In this document: piece after piece, positions 10,316 to 23,970 of the stretch | Layout of the letters: each line of letters opens with the position of its first letter | Numbering within the stretch: the stretch's first letter is position 1 | Source: Anisakis pegreffii | Taxonomy: Eukaryota; Nematoda; Chromadorea; Rhabditida; Anisakidae | Assembly: GCA_035041965.1 (NCBI GenBank) | Contig: JAPYMA010001613.1 | Location: forward strand, 62,001 to 126,000 | Length of the DNA: 64,000 nucleotides | Direction of reading: 5' to 3' | Program-made: the position numbers and the translations under genes | The notes under the pieces: model-generated | Databases searched by the model: none | Seen by the model: only the letters and a program-made list of their open reading frames with translations | Told to the model about the DNA's origin: nothing

Positions 10316-13049
10316 ATGACAATTTCTTATACAGGCAATTTTTGTCGTTTGTTGATGAGGTGGAAAGGAAGTATATGGCGATTAGTTTGGAGAGAGCTTG
10401 CTATTTTCCTTTTTCTTTACTATACGATACGATTGTTCTATACACAAGTACTAACCAGGCTTGATGATGATGATGCCGAAAAATACAGGTAACTTCTAAG
10501 CAGTTGATTCTAGATGAACAATTGACTTTTGTTTAAAATACTTGTTGCAGTCACTTTTCAGCTTCCCAAATAAGAATGTTTATTTCCGAATCGAATATAT
10601 TATGAAAGAAACTTTACAATGAAAAATGCGAATTTTTGTGATGCAAAGATGCCAGCGAACGTTTTGATGAATATTATGCGTATTTAGAAGGATATTCGAG
10701 CAAGTGGCATTGATGTTCGATGATTATACAAGATTACTGCCGTTAACATTCCTTTTGGGCTTTTACGTTTCAAACGTCGTCTCCAGGTTTACTTCTAACA
10801 TCATTTAAACCTTTTCTAAAGTCGTCATCATTCCTTCTGTATTGCATTTGTGCTTTTTTTTCATTCGCACATAATATTGTTGCTTTGTTGCTGATAAAAT
10901 TTGCACAAAATATTGCATTTTTACGATTTCCAATGTGTTAGTTTTTTTAAATGCATAGTTTAATGATAGAGATGAAAAATTGTTAGGGACGAAAAATTGA
11001 TTGAGACGGGAAATTATTTAAGTTTTTGATCAGTGCTGCAAAGCAAGAATGTAGTCGTTGAAGAAGTTGTGAATTGTATGAAATATATGCTCATTAGTTT
11101 ACTCACTGAATGTTTTCATAGTTTGTTTGCATCATTCAAAGGAACAATTTTTGATATTTTCACATAAAGATCTTGTTTCTTGCTTGGTTACCTATGAACA
11201 ACGGCATAATTCCTAATAAGACAGACACATTCACCTATAGTGTTCAGATGGTGGCGTCAATTCGAGTCGTTAGCGTGGCCCGAAGATATGCTTTCGGTGC
11301 TATGCACAGTGATTCCTGGAAAGGATGAAAACAGTCAGCGTCGTAGGCATACAATCGCACGTTATGCCAACTTAACTGCAGCACTTGCTTGGTTGGTAAT
11401 GCAATTTTAATTCCATCATAGAAAATGTACCTTATTGGCTTCCAGAGAAAAAAATACCTTTTCTCTTAGAGTAGCTGATAGTGTGACGGAATAACGTCAA
11501 CTTTAAGCATCAAAGGTACACTTTCAAAATATTATCATCACATACAACAACTAACAAATTACAATTGTATCATTCGTGTGCTTAAGTGATACATACGGTG
11601 ATGCAGAACTGGCACACAAAAATTTCTTTCTGCGATTTTTGAAATACCGGCTGATTCTAATTTGTTATTTCAAAAATTGTCCACGTAAAATGAGTATAGT
11701 CAGCAAAAAAATTGTTCAAAACGCTTTCAGGCGTGAGATATCAAGCAAAATTCGAAGACGTTTCCCAACACTGCATCATATAGTCGACAGTGGTTTAATG
11801 ACTGAAAGTGAACTTGAACTTCTTAACGCAATTAGTGTGAGTTGAATGAAGTTGAGAATAATTGCATAAAAGTGAAGCGATATCGTTCTTTCCATCGCAA
11901 ATCGTCCACCGATTTTCAGTTGTCTGAACGCTATCGCCACTTTTATTTCTATTTTCTCCTTAATTCGATAAGCGTTTTCAGAATGAAGCGAAAAGTATAC
12001 GTTGGTTGACTCCATTACATTGGATTCAACAGATACTTAGTGAAGAAATCAAAGAACACGCGCCAATGGCATCATTAACGAATCATTTCGTTCAAGAACT
12101 CAAGCAGTACCGATCCTCATTTCGAAAATTATTTTGTCACGACTGGGTTTGTGTGCCACTCGTATATACCCAAGTATGTTATATTGCATCTATTTTTCGA
12201 TAACTCAACTTCAACAAAACCAGCTTTCGTTCTTGGCAGAACTTACTCTTGCCATAGGTTTGAAACAACAATTGTCACAGTAATTTGTAAATTCAGGTTG
12301 CTGCACTCGCAACTTATGCTTATTTTGGTTTCTGCCTTATGGGACGACAGTTTCTCGATCCTCACAAGAAATATAAACGTTACGAAATCGATTTTGTGGT
12401 TCCAATATTCACCATTGTCCAATTTCTCTTCTTTGTTGGATGGTTCAAGGTAATTTTATGCATTACATTACAGTGCATTCTTATGGTTCTCAGAAGTTCG
12501 CTCACTTGCCATAAATGACTTGGATTTGTTAAAATTAGAAGAGCATGACTAAGATGAGGAATTGCAAATCAGAAAGAAGTGTGAATGTTTGAGGTGACTG
12601 GAGAATATTGTTAAAGATGTGCTGCAACAGGTGGGTCAAGAATTGATGCGACCGTTCGGCATGGATGATGACGATATCGAATTGGACTACATATTCGAGA
12701 GAAATGTGACCATATCGTTTGCAATTGTTAATACTCTACAAATGAACGATCACGGTATGCGATGCAAGTAAGCTCTTAGATCATGCCGTTAATGAGGACT
12801 GTTGCAGTACCATTAGAAGATGATACGTTTTGGTTGAGTAAGCATCAAGGTAAAGCGCAGTCAATTCCGTATACCGGTCTTGCGTGCAAGACCAGACAAC
12901 ATCGTCCGATAAGACACGTGCGTTCTTATCAACCGATTAAGCATGATGTCGAGGAGGGAAATACCCGCTGTGGAGCTATAATCAAAAAATGGAGAGGATA
13001 CGAGTTCGTTTCTTCAAATTTTCTTTTCTCATTACCACAAATGCAATAA
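10316..13049 (+). CDS. Bestrophin-family anion channel A
   Basis: Eight exons in phase: 10316-10488, 10688-10786, 11248-11391, 11731-11836, 11982-12173, 12297-12449, 12631-12754 and 12808-13049. They give 410 residues. Bestrophin landmarks appear in order: [19 protein letters not shown] at the start, the first membrane helix, the pore neck [59 protein letters not shown], and the acidic clasp GMDDDDIE. The intron between 12754 and 12808 is only 53 nt. Bestrophins form pentameric chloride or anion channels in the plasma membrane, and nematodes carry many paralogues. In this copy the clasp Glu (human E300) is Met, and the Asn at the human N308 position is Asp, so calcium gating may be altered. 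The start is supported by alignment with bestrophin B, which begins MTISYQ. Confidence 0.92.
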
Positions 13050-14959
13050 TTTTCGATCATTACTCACCCCATTACCACAAATGCAAAATGTAAATGATCA
13101 AGAACGTCTGATAGATAAAATATTACGTCAGTCATTCAAAAAATTCAATTGATCACAGCTAAACTACCAACTAGCTGCACAGTATTAGGATCACTCATTT
13201 TTGTTATTAAGAAAAAAAGACACAACTGAATACGTTAGCTTATGAAATGTGTTGCTTTATATTGACGTTGAAAATGAACATATTCTGTTTTCAGTGAGAT
13301 CATGTGGTGATTTATAGCCGTAACGGTGCCCGCACTTAAAAACTAAAATGGAGCTAAGACCATTCATCCGTCCGCCTATCTATCTACAAAAAAAATTCCA
13401 ATTAACGTATAAGCCGACCACACACATACACAAACGTAAACACATAAGCATGCATCTAAGCGTAAAAGCAATCCGTCGTAACAAATTGGTGCTTCCCAAG
13501 GTGTGGGTTGAGGCTAGTCAACTGTTTATCAAAATAGGAAATCATGTAGAATCCAAGTAAGCAAAGCCAAGCATTTGAGCGTCGTTTGAATAAATTTGTA
13601 CAAACTTATATCGTTAGTTTTTTCAACTTAAGGCGTAACTGATCTTATCAAAAATTTTGCATTACTCATTTTTGCAATTTGATTTTATTCACGAGAACTT
13701 CAGAAGAGTTTCTGAATCAGTGTTTATTCAATATTTTGCATTTGTTTCTTGTTTTCTGCAGTGAAATTGATTACAATAACAACAACAATAATAATAATAA
13801 TAATAACAATAATAATAATAATAATAATGTTGTCACCGTTACTACTGTTTTCATTGCACTTATTGTTATTCCTATCACCGCTACTGTTAACTGATAACGT
13901 AAAAAAGAAAAATCTTAATGAAACTTGAAATCAAATAATTCGATTTGTTTCGGCTGACAATTTTTAAAAGCAGTCAGGTATTCTGTTCAAAAAGTAACGT
14001 CTTATTATTACACTCCAAAATCTTATTCTTAAATATTCACGTGATCATAACCATCACACTGCTCAAACAGAGCTAATTTACAGCAAATATAGTACAACAG
14101 TCAACATTTCCTAAACACAAAATACAATTGTCATCGACCTAGTGAACGTGATTTGAGGAACAGCACATTACTTTAAACCCATCTTGAAGCGTGAAACAAC
14201 CGTTATGCAGAAAGGGATAATGAAGCCAACAATGCCTCACAGGCGGCATTTGAAACAGTGAGTGAGCTGAGCAGCTAAATGGAGTTATCACCGTCCTCGT
14301 TAGCATTCTGCAACGATGCAACTGATCAATAACGACCAATACTGATCAGATAAAAAGCACAAAAGATATTGAGCAGTGAGTGAAGGCATAGTTTCTTAAG
14401 TAAGTAAAATTGGAAAGGAATAATTAGAAATATAGCGCAGCTACTGAACAAATGCACCGACGGTCAGTTACTCTCAAATCGTCGTTCAACATCAACACAA
14501 GTAACAGTCACTATGTGAACAAGCAAGCAATCACATTTAAAATGATAACAATAATCACTATTCGATTAACGAAAACAATCGAACAAACAAAAAATCACTT
14601 CATTCTAGCGAAATATCGTTCCAGAAAGTCAGCGCCAGATAAAGGCTTTCAACAGTTCCAGGTATTCATATTCAAGCAATATCAAATGGAAAATATGGCA
14701 TTTTCTGGGATGTTTGCAATGAAAGAGACATCAACGAAATAACAACAATCAACAATTTAAATGCACGAAAAATAAACCACTACGAAACCAATCAAATAAT
14801 TGCACCCTAGCAACAAAGCAAAAATTAGTGTCATCAGAAACAATAAGAAGGCAGCAATATCACAACGAATAACAATCGCACATTTCATAATCGACACTCT
14901 CAGATGCACAAAAATGTTAGTTGCAAATGGATCGACGGATCATTTCAACAAATATTTTT
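13050..14959. other. Intergenic between convergent bestrophin A and AGPAT5-like genes
   Basis: AATAAA at 13589-13594 could serve bestrophin A. Open frames at 13348-13560 and 14452-15039 show no domain and are taken as non-coding; the latter overlap the 3' end of the minus-strand gene. An AAT/AAC microsatellite is listed separately. Confidence 0.4.
13773..13829. repeat. (AAT/AAC)n microsatellite
   Basis: Trinucleotide run of AAT with some AAC units. It creates a poly-Asn open frame that has no other coding support. Confidence 0.9.
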
Positions 14960-17900
14960 TTAAACAGAACCACATAAACGCATCCATAGAATCAGAACTG
15001 GTGATGAACAAAGAGTTAGCAGATAAACATTACGGATAATTTTACTGAAAAATGGTGCCATAAGGGTGGAAGCGAAGAATATGGCCGGTGGAAGCGTGAC
15101 AGCGAAAGAAACGCGTGGCGCGTTCTTCAACGCTAAATTCGGTAATCCTTCTCCATCATAGAACGCTTGCAGCATTCTGAAATTCACAGACACACACTCA
15201 GTGGGAAACATCATAAATTTATTCGATATTCATAGACACTTCTTTCTATTCCTAATCACTGATATTCGCCAGTAGATATTAATTAATATTGACATCAACA
15301 GTGATTATTTTCCGTTTAACAGCGAACATAAGAGCGTAAGTTAAAGATACGCCGACGGTTTATAAAACGAAGTGGAATTTTTTTGAAGAGGAAACGTAAA
15401 AGAGTGAAGTGCAGTAGATTGGAAGTATATATGAGAAAATGCAAACCGATTCTTGATTTCATATCGATAAAAGAGCCATTTTTTGAGGGCGTCTGTATCT
15501 TGTGGCAAATCATTAACACTGAAGCGTTGAATGTGAATATGCAAAGTACGTTTTGGATTAATACCACATGCGAATTCAAACATGTCTGGTGCAAGCTTCT
15601 CACGACCAGCTTCTCTGAAGCACAACAAAATCCGTAAATCAAAACTCTTCCACCAGTCCTCAATTATCACCTAAATACAATAACCAAACTAGAAACTAAT
15701 GAAATATCCTAGTGTTAATAATGATTTTTTAAATGAAAAGGCTTCTCGTAATGTCGAAATAAATGCAATAATGGAATCTTTTGAGAGCAGGGAATCGACG
15801 CTCAATATATAAATTTGCTCCAAGAGGCGAACTCACATTGCACTACCGATATAAATCTACTATCTACTCTCAAAACCATCCCAGTTGAAAAAACTGTCAA
15901 GCAAGGAGACAATGTTTCTCTAGAAGTTTTCACAGCTTGTCTCGAAATGGTCATTCGAGAGATCAACTGAGACGGTGGTGTCAATATCAATGACAAATCA
16001 TCTTCGATTTACAGACGAAATCAAGCTCACCGTGAAAACGAAAAATGAACTGCAGGCCATACTGGCAAAGCTTACCATTAAGAGTGAAGCTATTGGCTTA
16101 AGACTAAACCGTAAAGAAAACAAATTTCATGCGGTCAAATAACACTGCACCAAGACGGCCCAGATATGAAAACGGAAATTGGTAGAAGGATAAGATCCGC
16201 ATGGTAGGCGTTTAACTCGATATAGGTTGTGTTGAAAGAGAAAATAAATCCCTCTTTGAATGCACCGTCTTATTTGCGTTATTATATGCGAGTGAAACGT
16301 GGGCCACAACAAAGAGAGAAGAACAACGCTTCGTAAAAACACAAAGAGCGATGGAGAGGTGCATGTTAAGAACATCATTGTGGAAACATATCCGATGCAA
16401 GGAGATTTGCCGGAGTGGAGTAAGGAACGTGATCGCAGAGTACTGGAAGAAAAAAGTACGTTGGACAGGCTACGTAGCAAAAATAAAAGATGATTGATGG
16501 ACCCGAGCAGTTGCAGAGTGGTATCCAAGAGAAATAGGACACGCGGAAGACCTCCAATGAGATGAAAAGAAGATATTACGAAGGAACTTGGAAACACCTG
16601 GCAAAGGAAGGCAAGGCCAAGGACCGAACGGAAACGCATTATGGCCAACAATGTTACAAGCGTTCGATAGCCTGGCCAATCGAGGTAATACAAAAATTGA
16701 CGAAACTGAATAAAATCTCAGCTGATACCAAAATGCATCGTTCATATGAAAGGAAAACTGATTTTGAGCTTAGAACATGGATGAAAATTGAATTGATTAA
16801 GTTTTATTGTAGGTCAACGTTGAAACTCTTATCATCATAAAAAGAGAACTGCAAAAGAAAACGTATTGGAAGAAGAAACGAACGTGCTCTGATCGTATGC
16901 AAGCGTGATGTCGTAAACCGCATCAATTGAATTTCTTAAGTTGATCATCGCTATCGCAAAACCATTCGTGCGTGGCGTTAGAACGTTAGTGAGTACCTAG
17001 AATTCAATTACTTCACTATGTATTACTCAACTTTCAACGAAACCTTTTCGAATACCGTCCATGTGCCTTGCTGAACGAACCACAATGAGAAACGTTCACT
17101 AGGGCAAAATTCACAGCAAGACTTCAAGTCTGAATGAATGAAAACTTATCGTTTTAAAAAACGAGCAAACGAGCAACAAACCGGAATTCCGATCTGTTTA
17201 CAATACTGTTGACTTGACTCGATAATAGCGCGCTTCTTAGGCGAAAATCGTGTTCCTTCCGGAAAAATCAAAAGCCAGAACGGTTCATTCAAGGATCGCA
17301 AAAACGATAACTGCTGTTCTACTGCTGACCATATAACATCGCCAAGTCGTCGTACATATATAAACCCACGCTATAAGCACTTGAAGATATATGAGAATGT
17401 ATCGACTTTTTTTGTAGAATGAACGATGAATTAGAGGTTGAGAATTAAAAACTGAAACGAAAACGAAACAATGAAGTTTATCGAAACGAATGCATCAGTA
17501 TTTCATCTTTCGAATCAACCGTTAATGAATCAATGATTTACAAATAATAACAAACCTGATAGGTGTACCAACCAAATAGCGGTAAATAATGAATGACGTA
17601 TTTAATCATAAATCGAAGAGCGCGTTCGTTACCTTTTTGACGATTTGCAATCATTGTTATAACGATCCAATCAACTGAAATAAAAATCACCTTATGAGTG
17701 ATATTTACACACTGAAAATACCTCCTAATAAAGCATTGCCAATCAATCATTTCAATAAGGTACAAACCGAGAATCGATGCTGTTTTATTAGACTCGATTT
17801 TCATACAATTGTAAACATCAGATGTATTCTGCTTGAAAATATCGTTCGATAAATGAAAAATGAATACCATTAGACTGATGATTCGACAAGACAATCGCAC

Positions 17901-18509
17901 TTTCTTGTTTAGTGAATACTGCATCAACATCACCATAAAAATTTATCTGTAAACCTCCAGAAAAATTTATTTGCAATAATCGCTGAGAAAATCTAGAAAG
18001 GGAACAAATTCTACAATGAAAAGTCTGAAGATTTAAACTCTTTAAAAGTGTCAACTACCACTCTACGATGGAACATTCGTTCCGATTATCAAGAAAAATC
18101 AGTCATTCATCGGATTCCATTCTGATTATCAAAAATAAATTTGCTTCTCTGCTAGACAATCCAATCTACTTTTCGACGAATTTTCTTGGATGAACGGATG
18201 TATGAAATTTTTATTAAGGCGTACGTTGACTGCGGCGACATTCTCGAAAACAAAGAGACACATTCGCATATACGCTGAATACAGAAGGTTATCGGCGGCT
18301 AAAAACACTCTCCTAGGTATGAAGCATTTGAAGGCGGTCATTGCAAGTGAAATACTTGCGAATGGTACCATTGAGAGTGACAGGTATGCAGCCGGGAACA
18401 TTGAACGCAACTCGTTCACCGCCACCAAAGTCGACAGTACCATACTGCCTGCTACAACAACAACAACCCTACATTTAAGTTCATCCATCACCCACAAACC
18501 AAACCCCAC
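14960..18509 (-). CDS. AGPAT5: AGPAT5-like 1-acylglycerol-3-phosphate acyltransferase
   Basis: Seven exons on the minus strand, in transcript order: 18509-18225, 17946-17868, 17674-17556, 17370-17182, 16996-16884, 15614-15447 and 15176-14960. All junctions keep phase and give 389 residues (human AGPAT5 is 364). The N-terminal hydrophobic part holds NLLYSAYMRMCLFVFEN. The catalytic NHQSNVD motif (H118, D123) is split by an intron. FPEGTR (197-202) follows, then NVLTPRTNGF, a C-terminal domain with KRTLHIHIQRF and ALKKWLFYRYEIKNRML, and a hydrophobic tail. The family adds an acyl chain to lysophosphatidic acid to make phosphatidic acid; AGPAT5 acts at the ER or mitochondrial membrane. The start is uncertain: 18509 is the most upstream ATG of the exon, and later in-frame ATGs are possible. 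The 3' end of the last exon is also less sure. An antisense retrotransposon relic sits in intron 5. Confidence 0.9.
15788..16690 (+). pseudogene. RTE-like non-LTR retrotransposon reverse transcriptase relic
   Basis: Plus-strand pieces in changing frames match the RT and post-RT region of RTE-type elements: QGIDAQYINLLQEANS, IPVEKTVKQGD, FTACLEMVIREIN, AIGLRLNRKENKF, LLYASETWATTKREEQRF then VKTQRAMERCML, and KKKVRWTGYVAKIKDD. Stops (for example after REIN) and frameshifts show it is dead. The polymerase YxDD box region reads HLRFTDEIKL, so the catalytic aspartate pair is already lost. The endonuclease domain and the 3' tail were not found. The element lies within intron 5 of the AGPAT5-like gene, in opposite orientation to it. 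Confidence 0.8.
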
Positions 18510-19274
18510 TGTATTTGTCCGACACCGAATCTAGCTACACGAACGAGCGACGTTGTCGCCTCAATTCGATTTGCTTACTGAGCGATCGTCAAATTGTTGA
18601 ATCTTTCCAAAAATTACATTATCAATCCACCACACAAACATACCAAATTAAAGAAGCGTTTACAACATGACCACCACCGAATGCGCAAAAAAGGTCCAAA
18701 AAATCGTCACAAATTCTTTCAACTCGGAACGACTGATGTTGTATGAGGAAATTTTCATCTTCGAATGCAACAAAATCAGGAAGCAGAAAAGTGGAAACTG
18801 CCGCTTTTATAAACATAAACTGAAAAAAAAGAAACCATTTATTCAGAGCAAAAGAATAGAAAACACATCCCATATTACACAATCCAGTTGCATAATAGTC
18901 GCATGTAAAATATGGATTTTTTACTGTCATTCATAAAATAATCAATGAAGCAATTTAGATTAAATCACAATGTAACATTTGTCATTAATAAATCAGTAAT
19001 GAATACTTTATTTCTGATAATAAGCAACTTCCATGCACACGAATACAACCAAACTCCGTTCAGTTACGACGTCTGCGTTCTCTTTGCTGAAAACACGTTT
19101 ACCTCTTATCTTTGAGTAAGTAATAAATCAACAAAACAAACGCACAGATGGTAAAGTTTGAAGTGTACACGTAAGCCATTCAAATATTTTAACAGTACTG
19201 AATGCATTTTAAAAGGTACAAACAAAGCTACTTGTTAATCATGATATCAGCAGCTATTGGTTTCAAGAACGATT
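18510..19274. other. Spacer between BI-1 and AGPAT5-like genes
   Basis: About 770 nt separate the BI-1 stop from the AGPAT5-like start on the same strand. The spacing would allow an operon or closely spaced independent genes. No coding exon is supported; the open frame at 18667-18936 lies on the opposite strand and has no domain. Confidence 0.4.
19008..19013 (-). terminator. Candidate poly(A) signal of BI-1
   Basis: AATAAA on the minus strand, about 260 nt after the BI-1 stop. It is the nearest canonical signal seen. Confidence 0.4.
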
Positions 19275-21027
19275 TCAACAATCAGTAAAACGCACTTCTT
19301 TGTCGCTAAGCAGAATGAGGATGTAACGGAAGAGATTGATGAAGTCGAGGAATAGTTCAATGGTATGCCATAGGTAATCGGTATCGCCACGACGACGTTT
19401 CTCACAGATCATTTGTGTGTCGTAAAGGATCAACGCACAAGTGACAGCCAATCCCATCCACAACACCATTGTCACCACCAACTGTGAACGTGCGAATAGC
19501 ATTGTCACTATCATGATCATTATCGTTGAACTGATTGCTCCTGAACCAATCGACTATTTATTCATACAGCATACTTATTCCTAACAAAACACTGCAACGA
19601 ACACCAACTCTAATTGATTTCAGCGTGGCACAGCAACGTCTCATGAAAATGATGCTGCTTTAGACAATAACATCCATAAATTGTAAGTTTCCAAATGTGA
19701 TGGAACTAAGCATACTCTCAGGCATTACAATCAGAATTAAGACCAATCTATTTGGAAAATCGTATGGCATGAATGTAATGATGAATGTGCAGAACAACCA
19801 AGTTGTTTACCTCCAAGATGAAGAAATTTAGTAGAGGGTGCATGCAGAGCGGCCAATGAAAAGCATCCGAAGATGATCGCTGTACCCAAAAATGCCGTCA
19901 GCAGGATCGAAGGATTGAGCTGCATCACATCCTCAATTTGTGGTCCCGTGCTCATACCTGTTATTATTGTCATTATTATTAATATCCATGCAACTACTAC
20001 CACCATCAACATGAATGCGCAGTAACTCAGTAAATCATCAAACATTTGACGCGATAAAAACTGCTTAAAATAACATAATGTGGCGATGGTAGAAAATAGA
20101 AACAAAGTAAACTACAAAACAGTGGTAAACCAGCTAACAAAAGTTATTCTAAATCTCTGTACTTTATCTTGTATTTGTTATGAGAAACTCAAAACTAACC
20201 TTCGTTCAGCTTTCACCTAAACGACATTAATAAAAGTTTCACTACTTTTTGTCGAATCTGAATCTGATATTGAAAATTTCAAGAAACTGTGTACAATAAG
20301 AAACACTCACAAGGATGAGCTGTCTCAACGGCATCAAAAACTGATCTAGGGGATAAACCGCGAACTGCTTCTGAACGGATTTTTGGAGGACGTTAAATCG
20401 GAAAAAGGTATAAGAATAAACGAACCAGTTAGGAACGCGAAGACAGCAAAATAGCCGAATCGGCGACGCTCATTCTGCGGGCTGTGCGGTGTGAAACACA
20501 ATGCAAAGAAGCACGCGAGTGACGCGATGCTGAGAAGAAAATTAGCACGAACCACATTGAGCACTTCCAACGCTGCACCAGTTGCAGCCAGCATCAGACC
20601 AACACTCAGTGTTCCGTACACAATACGCAAATGATCCAGCACATCCTTCTCACTGAAATCATCATCAATCACCAATAAAACCTAATCCACTTTCTTCGTT
20701 TTGCTAACTGACATTACAACGCCACTACAGAACTGCCCGATATTGTGTTTTATATACACCCGCTTTTAATTACTCAACATGTGCTTTTGAATAACATACA
20801 TATTTTCATGCAAAACGGAAATATCAACAAGAAATTCTCCACTAACAGCCACTTTCGCCAGTTGGAAAAGTGTTCCTAATTGACCGGGTGCTATTTTATT
20901 CTGACATTCGAGTGCAAGTTCACGGCCAACTTCACAGCTTAGATTTATGGTGAAATGTTGTTGCTCAGTTTTCTCGAGTCAATGTAATTTCAAATTGAAA
21001 CGTGGTATTAATGCGAAAACTGTTTCG

Positions 21028-21109
<82 letters not shown>

Positions 21110-21355
21110 ACAGCAAAACCCTTTAAACAATGCACAAAACTTGGTCGTTAAAAAGATGAAGTTACCAGTTCAATAAGATGGAAATATCAATAAGAAACTG
21201 AAACGATGAAACACAGATGCTATGAAAGAAAGCGATTTAAGGATGTTGGATAGGGGAAAAACAAACAGTTTGTTGTTAAGCGACGAGAAGACGTTGCGCA
21301 GGTTACGGAGGATATCCTCGCCTGTAGTTGGACGTGATCTCGTGTCAGTAGACAT
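19275..21355 (-). CDS. TMBIM6: Bax inhibitor-1 (TMBIM6 family)
   Basis: Four minus-strand exons in transcript order: 21355-21267, 20652-20426, 19957-19811 and 19540-19275. Phases match at all three junctions, giving 242 residues (human TMBIM6 has 237). Family features include HLRIVYGTLSVGLMLAATGA, TPHSPQNERRRFGYFAVFAF, QLNPSILLTAFLGTAIIFGC, ILYDTQMICEKRRRGDTDYL and IELFLDFINLFRYILILL. These outline six or seven membrane helices and the conserved aspartates of the calcium-leak pathway. BI-1 sits in the ER membrane, lets calcium leak and dampens ER-stress death signalling. The start at 21355 opens a short hydrophilic N-terminus that splices in frame. Intron 1 contains a long (TA)n tract. Confidence 0.95.
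21029..21107. repeat. (TA)n microsatellite in BI-1 intron 1
   Basis: About 39 uninterrupted TA dinucleotides. The length is probably polymorphic and prone to assembly error. Confidence 0.95.
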
Positions 21356-23970
21356 GACTGCTTTCGAGTCTGAAAATCAACCGAACTAAAATATGACACA
21401 TGGCACATTTAACCGTACGTAGGTGAACAAAATATTCAAAATGACTGAGAGTCAACGACACTCCATTGTCTCCCTTATCGGTTCAACTGATCCTCTCAGC
21501 AGTGAGTAAATAAAAGGGCTCTTGATAACCAACAACAACAGTGCACGTTTCGCAACTGCAATCAATGTTAGCATACGCACGCATTTGAATTTAATAACGC
21601 TTCATTTCAACAATTCTTATGAAAAGGATGACGCAAGTTGAAAATATCACGTTTTTGTGGGCATTCGATACCTCATCGAAACCGATGTTCTCTTGTTATA
21701 GTGACTCAACAAAACTCATATTTAACATGCGTAACATTACGAGACCTAAAGAACCGCGTTTCAATAAGTAAATTAGCCATGCAACGCTAACATCCACAAC
21801 AGGACTCGAAAAAGTGAAGCTACCATCAGAAACTATCTCCTAGCAACATGACAAATCCATCGTTTGCTTCGCACAACACGATCGATAAATGTTATCATGT
21901 GTGAATGCCTGTGAACCACCAGTACGAATATCTCTTACAGCATACGATAGGGATGTGACAAGCGTTAGGGAACTCTTCATAATTCGGTATTTTAACTGGT
22001 CACGAATAATTTCCACACTGTGAATCAGTGATGTACTGCGTTTGTTTGCATGATTGTGATCATGAAATAAGACTACATTCTACGTGAAAATTTCCAAAAC
22101 AGTTCATTTCCTGCGGTCAGAAAAAAAACAGTTTTTAAAAACCGCCTAAGTCCTCAAAAAAAGTACAGAACCAGCTGATCAGCATGTCTGGAATTTTTGT
22201 GCTACCATTTCAGCTACTCATGAGGTTCTTATAGTCTTCTAAACTAATAGCTGCCGTCATAATTGATTTATTTGAATTATTGAAATTTTCTCAAGTTGGC
22301 AACCGGGTCAAATATGATAGGTACAAATTTTATGTGACGGTGCAACGATTCAAGTAAATTATACATTCTTTAATTGCTTCAATAACAACGAGCGAAATAT
22401 ATTCGAACTTTATTAGAATACGACAAACAATTTGCATACAATATGTGATCATAGCAACAAAACGAATGCACTACATACAAACATAACTCTCAAATGAATA
22501 CATGTATTCCGTCAAAAATTTCGTTTTCAACTATACACGGAATCAATATATGACTTTATGAGACTGTTCGAAAAGCTCAATTTCCAAGGAATCAAGCTGC
22601 TGGTCTTCTTCAAAATCAACGAAACATTCCTGACTGTAAAATGCTGGCTGAAAAAGATGCATTCGATTCAACTGTTCCCTAATGAATACTACCGAAATTT
22701 TAACCATTCAATAGGTGATTGACATAGTGGTTTATAATGGCTGCAAGAAGATCACCTATCAATGGATGAATCGAAGAAAAGAAATTCCAACAGAGCTCAA
22801 ATTTGAAACATTAATTACAGGATATATTAGTTTGCTACTGATCTAGGATAGTTGTTACTGAGTTGTTGTGAAATGCACAGTATTAGAAAACATCTCATCA
22901 TAAACGTTTTGCAGTCCGAAATCATATCAACGTTTGATACTCGCCACTATTATCGCGATTAATTCAATAAAATTTCGAATGAAAACATGAAAAAACACAA
23001 ATGTCTAGATTCACAATTTGAATAATACATCTATCGTTATACCGATCAATACGATAGAATTAATGACGATAATAAAACATTCTTATTGCAAAATTAATAA
23101 CACTGATAATAAATAATGTTAAAAAATAATTCCGTTCATATAACAAATTCATTAGCGATTTAAATAACGCCCACCAATATATGACTGATGTCAATAATTC
23201 CTCGATTTACGTACGTTCCAGTTAGTTGATTACCGTTGAAATTAATATAGAGAAACGATCCTACACCTGAATCAAAACGAAACTACTCGAGTAGTGCTTG
23301 GCGGCACCACTCATCATAAACTATTTATGCAAAATCCAACTTTGTATTCTAATAACATTTTTTCGCTGATGTTTTCAAGAAGAATGAAAGAGTTCAAATG
23401 AATGTTCACTTTCATAGAAACGGAATTGTACGTAAGAAGAGCATTCACCATATTAAGAAGCGCATAACAATCGTTAAATAATCCATAAATGAATAATTTT
23501 GAAATAAACAGTTAATTGAGGTAATAAAAGTACATTTAAAAACCCGGCAGCATTCCGATGAACCGATGTAGAAGGGAGCGCTACAATGATGAAGTGAAAA
23601 TCAAAAATTCACTCAAAAATATAAAGATCGGGTTTGTAATGCATTCTTCACTGATTAAACTGTGGAGGTTGCGAAGAGAAAAACTGAAGGGTCAATGGCG
23701 GTGGATAACCCATGAAGTGCTGCTCGGTCGCATCATCGAACTGAAATTAGTAATAAATTCAGAAACATTTTCTAAGAAACAATGATTAACATCGCAAAAA
23801 TCAACAGTGGCAAAATTTCAGAAACAACTGATCAAATAGAATGAATTTAAATGTGACTATGATGACTGCCTGCAGTAACAAATTTAATGTTACAGTTCTT
23901 TCCGTCGCATGCTTGAATTAGTAATTTCATATTGATTTTAATCCGTTATTGAACAGTTTCACGAAAACTG
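21356..23970. other. Intergenic, BI-1 promoter side and AP-2 3' flank
   Basis: No gene was recognised on either strand. The open frame at 23558-23785 has no domain or splice support. The AP-2 3' UTR should begin at 23970, but I could not fix its poly(A) site. Confidence 0.4.

Noticed and set aside
13348..13560. Possible extra 3' exon of bestrophin A
   Set aside because: The preceding exon already ends with a good stop at 13049, and no donor in the preceding exon gives a supported join.
13679..13894. Frame with a poly-Asn run
   Set aside because: Produced by an AAT/AAC microsatellite in intergenic DNA.
14452..15039. Plus-strand frames
   Set aside because: They overlap the antisense 3' end of the AGPAT5-like gene, show no domain, and lie in A-rich sequence.
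16127..16745. Long minus-strand frames
   Set aside because: They are antisense to the retrotransposon RT relic, whose plus-strand translation matches a known family.
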